In this document: piece after piece, positions 6,404 to 8,077 of the stretch | Position numbering within the stretch: position 1 is the stretch's first letter | Layout of the letters: each line of letters opens with the position of its first letter | Translations under genes and position numbers: made by a program | The notes under the pieces: model-generated | Told to the model about the DNA's origin: nothing | Seen by the model: the letters and a program-made list of their open reading frames with translations, nothing else | Database searches by the model: none | From: Paenibacillaceae bacterium UBA6304 | GTDB taxonomy: Bacteria > Bacillota > Bacilli > Paenibacillales > Paenibacillaceae | DNA: 8,077 nucleotides | Reading direction: 5' to 3' | NCBI GenBank assembly: GCA_002439285.1 | Contig: DJTQ01000173.1 | Span: 1 to 8,077 of the forward strand

Positions 6404-6440
6404 ACAGACCGGCTATTTGAGCCGGTCTGTTTTTTATTTT
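6404..6440 (+). terminator. Rho-independent terminator of the receptor/pro-peptide operon
   Basis: A perfect 11-bp stem of 6404-6414 (ACAGACCGGCT) with 6420-6430 (AGCCGGTCTGT), loop ATTTG, then a T-rich tail through 6440. It starts 21 bases after the pro-peptide stop, so the transcript ends right after this tiny gene, which supports its being the true last gene of the operon. Confidence 0.92.
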
Positions 6441-6467
6441 GGACTATCATCTAAATTTGGGATTTTT

Positions 6468-6473
6468 TATAAT
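6468..6473 (+). promoter_or_regulatory. Possible -10 box for the Spo0E-like gene
   Basis: A perfect TATAAT lies 64 bases before the ATG, just after the upstream terminator, but no convincing -35 hexamer stands at the right distance. A promoter is expected here because the previous transcript ends at about 6440. Confidence 0.35.
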
Positions 6474-6537
6474 ATGCATTATGTGTCAGTATGAATTATT
6501 TGGCAACATTCACTAATATATTCATAGGGTGAGGGCT

Positions 6538-6723
6538 ATGAATAATAAGGAGTATATTAAAATGCGAATTGAACAAGAGAGACAAAAGTTAAACCAGTTG
6601 GCTGAACGGTACGGTCTGCGCCATAAGGCAGTCCTTAATCAATCCCTGCTGTTAGATACCCTGATCAATAAATACAACAAGTCCAAATACGAAGAATTGC
6701 AAAGGAAGCAGCCGATTGCATGA
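6538..6723 (+). CDS. Spo0E-like aspartyl-phosphate phosphatase
   Basis: A 61-residue protein of the Spo0E-like family: small two-helix proteins, several of which remove the phosphate from Spo0A~P and so delay sporulation. Helix 1 is about residues 6-24 (IEQERQKLNQLAERYGL). Helix 2 holds the signature S-x-x-L-D-x-L-I-x-x-Y as SLLLDTLINKY, residues 36-46. The Gln usual after the Ser (SQ-x-LD) is Leu here. ATG 6538 is chosen over GTG 6529 because AGGG at 6526-6529 gives a normal eight-base spacing. The gene has its own terminator downstream and lies between the pheromone system and a two-component pair. The family call is good from signature and length; that Spo0A~P is the actual substrate is inferred, since some members act on other regulators or have no known target. 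Confidence 0.8.
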   Translation: MNNKEYIKMRIEQERQKLNQLAERYGLRHKAVLNQSLLLDTLINKYNKSKYEELQRKQPIA

Positions 6724-6778
6724 AGGAAGCCTGGATGATGCAGTTGCAGCGAGCGATACTTGGCGGAAATAGTTGAAG

Positions 6779-6820
6779 AAGAGTTGTGCCCCACTAGAGG
6801 ACGCAGCTCTTTTGTATTTT
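6779..6820 (+). terminator. Likely rho-independent terminator after the Spo0E-like gene
   Basis: 6779-6788 (AAGAGTTGTG) pairs with 6802-6811 (CGCAGCTCTT) in a 10-bp stem with two G-U pairs and a 13-base loop, followed by TTTGTATTTTTG. It is weaker than the other terminators in the window but well placed. Confidence 0.65.
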
Positions 6821-6863
6821 TGTCGATTATTATACATAGGACCGAAGCAATCTCAAAACATAG

Positions 6864-6869
6864 TATAAT
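6864..6869 (+). promoter_or_regulatory. Possible -10 box for the two-component operon
   Basis: A perfect TATAAT lies 26 bases before the response-regulator ATG. No -35 of quality is seen 16-18 bases upstream, so it may need an activator, possibly the response regulator itself (inference). Confidence 0.4.
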
Positions 6870-6895
6870 GGGAAAAGCTGAGAGGTGGGTGGAAC

Positions 6896-7600
6896 ATGCC
6901 GCATAAAATTTTGTTGATTGAAGACGATGCTTCTATTATAGATATGCTTGCCGGGTATTTGACTAAGGAAGGATATACCGTCCGTTCCGCTAGTAATGGT
7001 GAAGAGGGACTCGCCCTGTTCCGGAGCGATCCTTTTGATCTGCTGGTCGTGGATATCATGATGCCCAAGCTGGACGGGATGGAGGTCATTAAGACGGTCA
7101 GGGAGACCAGCGCCGTTCCCATCCTGATTATGTCGGCGAAGGACAACGAGATCGATAAAGCGCTGGGTCTTGGCTTTGGGGCCGATGATTATATCGCCAA
7201 GCCGTTCTCTCTGATTGAAATCACCGCCCGGATTAAGGCGGCGATTCGCAGAGCAACGCTGTATGCCCGGCGGGAGCCGGAAGAGAAGCGGGATGCGATC
7301 GTCATGCTGGACCGGCTGGCCATCGATCTGGACAATTATCTTGTCCGGAAGGGTGAGGAAGAGATCAAGCTGACCGCTAAAGAGGCGGAGATTCTTAAGC
7401 TGTTTCTCAAAAATCCGAATCGCGTGTTTACTAAGGCGCAGATTTATGGATTTATCTGGAACGACGATTATTTGGGTGATGAGAACGTCATTAATGTACA
7501 TATCCGCCGATTGCGGGAGAAAGTCGAGGAGGATCCTTCCGATCCGAAATATTTGAAAACTTTGTGGGGGATCGGTTACAAGTGGGATGGACGCGAATGA
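6896..7600 (+). CDS. OmpR/PhoB-family response regulator
   Basis: A 234-residue DNA-binding response regulator. The receiver domain (about 3-116) has the acidic pocket Glu9-Asp10-Asp11, the phosphorylation site Asp53 in VVDIMMPKLDG, the switch residue Ser80 in ILIMSAKD, and Lys102 in AKPF. The C-terminal winged helix (about 132-232) includes LTAKEAEILKLF, the recognition helix region VINVHIRRLREKVE, and the closing hairpin TLWGIGYKW. It should bind direct-repeat sites as a phosphorylated dimer. A G-rich ribosome site (AGAGGTGGG, 6881-6889) precedes ATG 6896. The stop TGA overlaps the ATG of the kinase gene (ATGA), implying translational coupling and a cognate pair. The regulon is not visible here. 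Confidence 0.93.
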   Translation: MPHKILLIEDDASIIDMLAGYLTKEGYTVRSASNGEEGLALFRSDPFDLLVVDIMMPKLDGMEVIKTVRETSAVPILIMSAKDNEIDKALGLGFGADDYIAKPFSLIEITARIKAAIRRATLYARREPEEKRDAIVMLDRLAIDLDNYLVRKGEEEIKLTAKEAEILKLFLKNPNRVFTKAQIYGFIWNDDYLGDENVINVHIRRLREKVEEDPSDPKYLKTLWGIGYKWDGRE

Positions 7601-8077
7601 TGGACCTGGTGCTAATCGGCATTATCCTCATCTTATCGGGACTTCTCTATAGGCAGCACTATAAGAATAGAAAAAGGAACCACCAACTGGGCCGGGTTCA
7701 TGAGAAGCTACAGAGTATTTTGTCCGATCAAACCGGGGAAAAGCTCTTGCTGTTCACAGAAGATCCCGAACTCAGGCGAATCTTGGCTGACATCAATCAG
7801 GTACTGGAATACAACCAGCGGATTCTGGCGGAACGGACGGGAACCGAGCAGTCGATCCGCAGGATGCTGTCCAATATTTCGCATGATTTGAAAACGCCGC
7901 TTACCGTCGTTCTTGGCTATATTGAAGCGATCCATCTTGATCCTGACATGGAAGCCGGGGAGAGGGCGGAAATGCTGGCCAAGATCCACCGGAAGGCCAA
8001 TGAAGTGATGGAAATGATCCGGCAATTTTTTGATCTGGCGAAGCTTGAGTCGGGAGATCAGCCCTTGCCGCTGACCC
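7597..8077 (+). CDS. Sensor histidine kinase, N-terminal part (3' end outside the window)
   Basis: The frame opens at ATG 7597, overlapping the response-regulator stop, and stays open for 160 codons to the window end. A second in-frame ATG at 7600 is an alternative start. One membrane helix is seen at residues 3-18 (DLVLIGIILILSGLLY), followed at once by a basic stretch (RQHYKNRKRN) and a cytoplasmic helical linker. The phospho-acceptor region LSNISHDLKTPLTVVLGYIE puts the histidine at 96, with the second dimerisation helix following to about residue 153. The ATP-binding domain is beyond the window. There is no extracellular sensor domain. Kinases of this build often sit beside ABC transporters for antimicrobial-peptide or lantibiotic resistance, so such genes might follow (inference). 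Confidence 0.9.
   Translation, partial: MMDLVLIGIILILSGLLYRQHYKNRKRNHQLGRVHEKLQSILSDQTGEKLLLFTEDPELRRILADINQVLEYNQRILAERTGTEQSIRRMLSNISHDLKTPLTVVLGYIEAIHLDPDMEAGERAEMLAKIHRKANEVMEMIRQFFDLAKLESGDQPLPLT

Noticed and set aside
6469..6482. ATAAT-N4-ATTAT dyad near the Spo0E-like gene, considered as a second receptor operator
   Set aside because: Arms of five A/T bases are expected by chance here, and they do not match the TTTACAAT/ATTGTAAA arms.
6652..6837. 61-codon minus-strand ORF over the end of the Spo0E-like gene
   Set aside because: It runs through the terminator hairpin and has no ribosome site or motif.
1..8077. CRISPR arrays, tRNA or rRNA genes, insertion sequences, riboswitches
   Set aside because: I saw no regularly spaced repeats, no cloverleaf or rRNA-like segment, no transposase motifs or terminal inverted repeats, and no recognisable riboswitch core.

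Overview
The window looks like a chromosomal segment of a Paenibacillus-like, spore-forming member of the Bacillota. The evidence is Gram-positive-style ribosome binding sites, frequent TTG/GTG start options, U-tailed terminators, a Spo0E-like protein, and a large TPR regulator of a type I associate with Paenibacillus. All intact genes lie on the + strand. The only minus-strand coding signal is a decayed locus.

Layout: (a) 1-419, 3' end of pyruvate kinase, with a terminator at 474-520. (b) 689-1501, a cofactor-free alpha/beta hydrolase. (c) about 1509-2100, a degraded minus-strand locus made of pieces of a phosphodiester glycosidase gene and of a glycosyltransferase-2/GtrA gene joined across deletions and frame changes. 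(d) about 2233-3633, a class-3 type aldehyde dehydrogenase. (e) 3740-4636, an aldo/keto reductase with its own promoter and a strong terminator. (f) 4685-6440, a visibly more AT-rich cassette holding a near-consensus promoter overlapped by an 8-bp inverted repeat, a 471-residue HTH plus TPR-like receptor, an overlapping 34-codon secreted pro-peptide, and a terminator. (g) 6538-6723, a Spo0E-like phosphatase with a terminator. (h) 6896-8077, an OmpR-type response regulator whose stop overlaps the start of a short-sensor histidine kinase cut by the window end.

The centrepiece is the receptor/pro-peptide pair at 4910-6383. It has the architecture of an RRNPP-type quorum-sensing module: a cytoplasmic HTH-TPR receptor, then a tiny ORF in another frame encoding lysine-rich N terminus, hydrophobic core, T-L-A cleavage site and the short tail WFNHGWG. 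It most resembles the AloR/AloP systems reported from Paenibacillus polymyxa, as far as I recall. This particular pair and its peptide may be undescribed. The inverted repeat over the promoter is a candidate operator for self-control. The adjacent Spo0E-like gene suggests, by inference only, a link to the sporulation phosphorelay.

The two oxidoreductases and the hydrolase look like ordinary accessory metabolism or detoxification genes in separate transcription units. The two-component pair at the right end is a separate module whose target is probably beyond the window.
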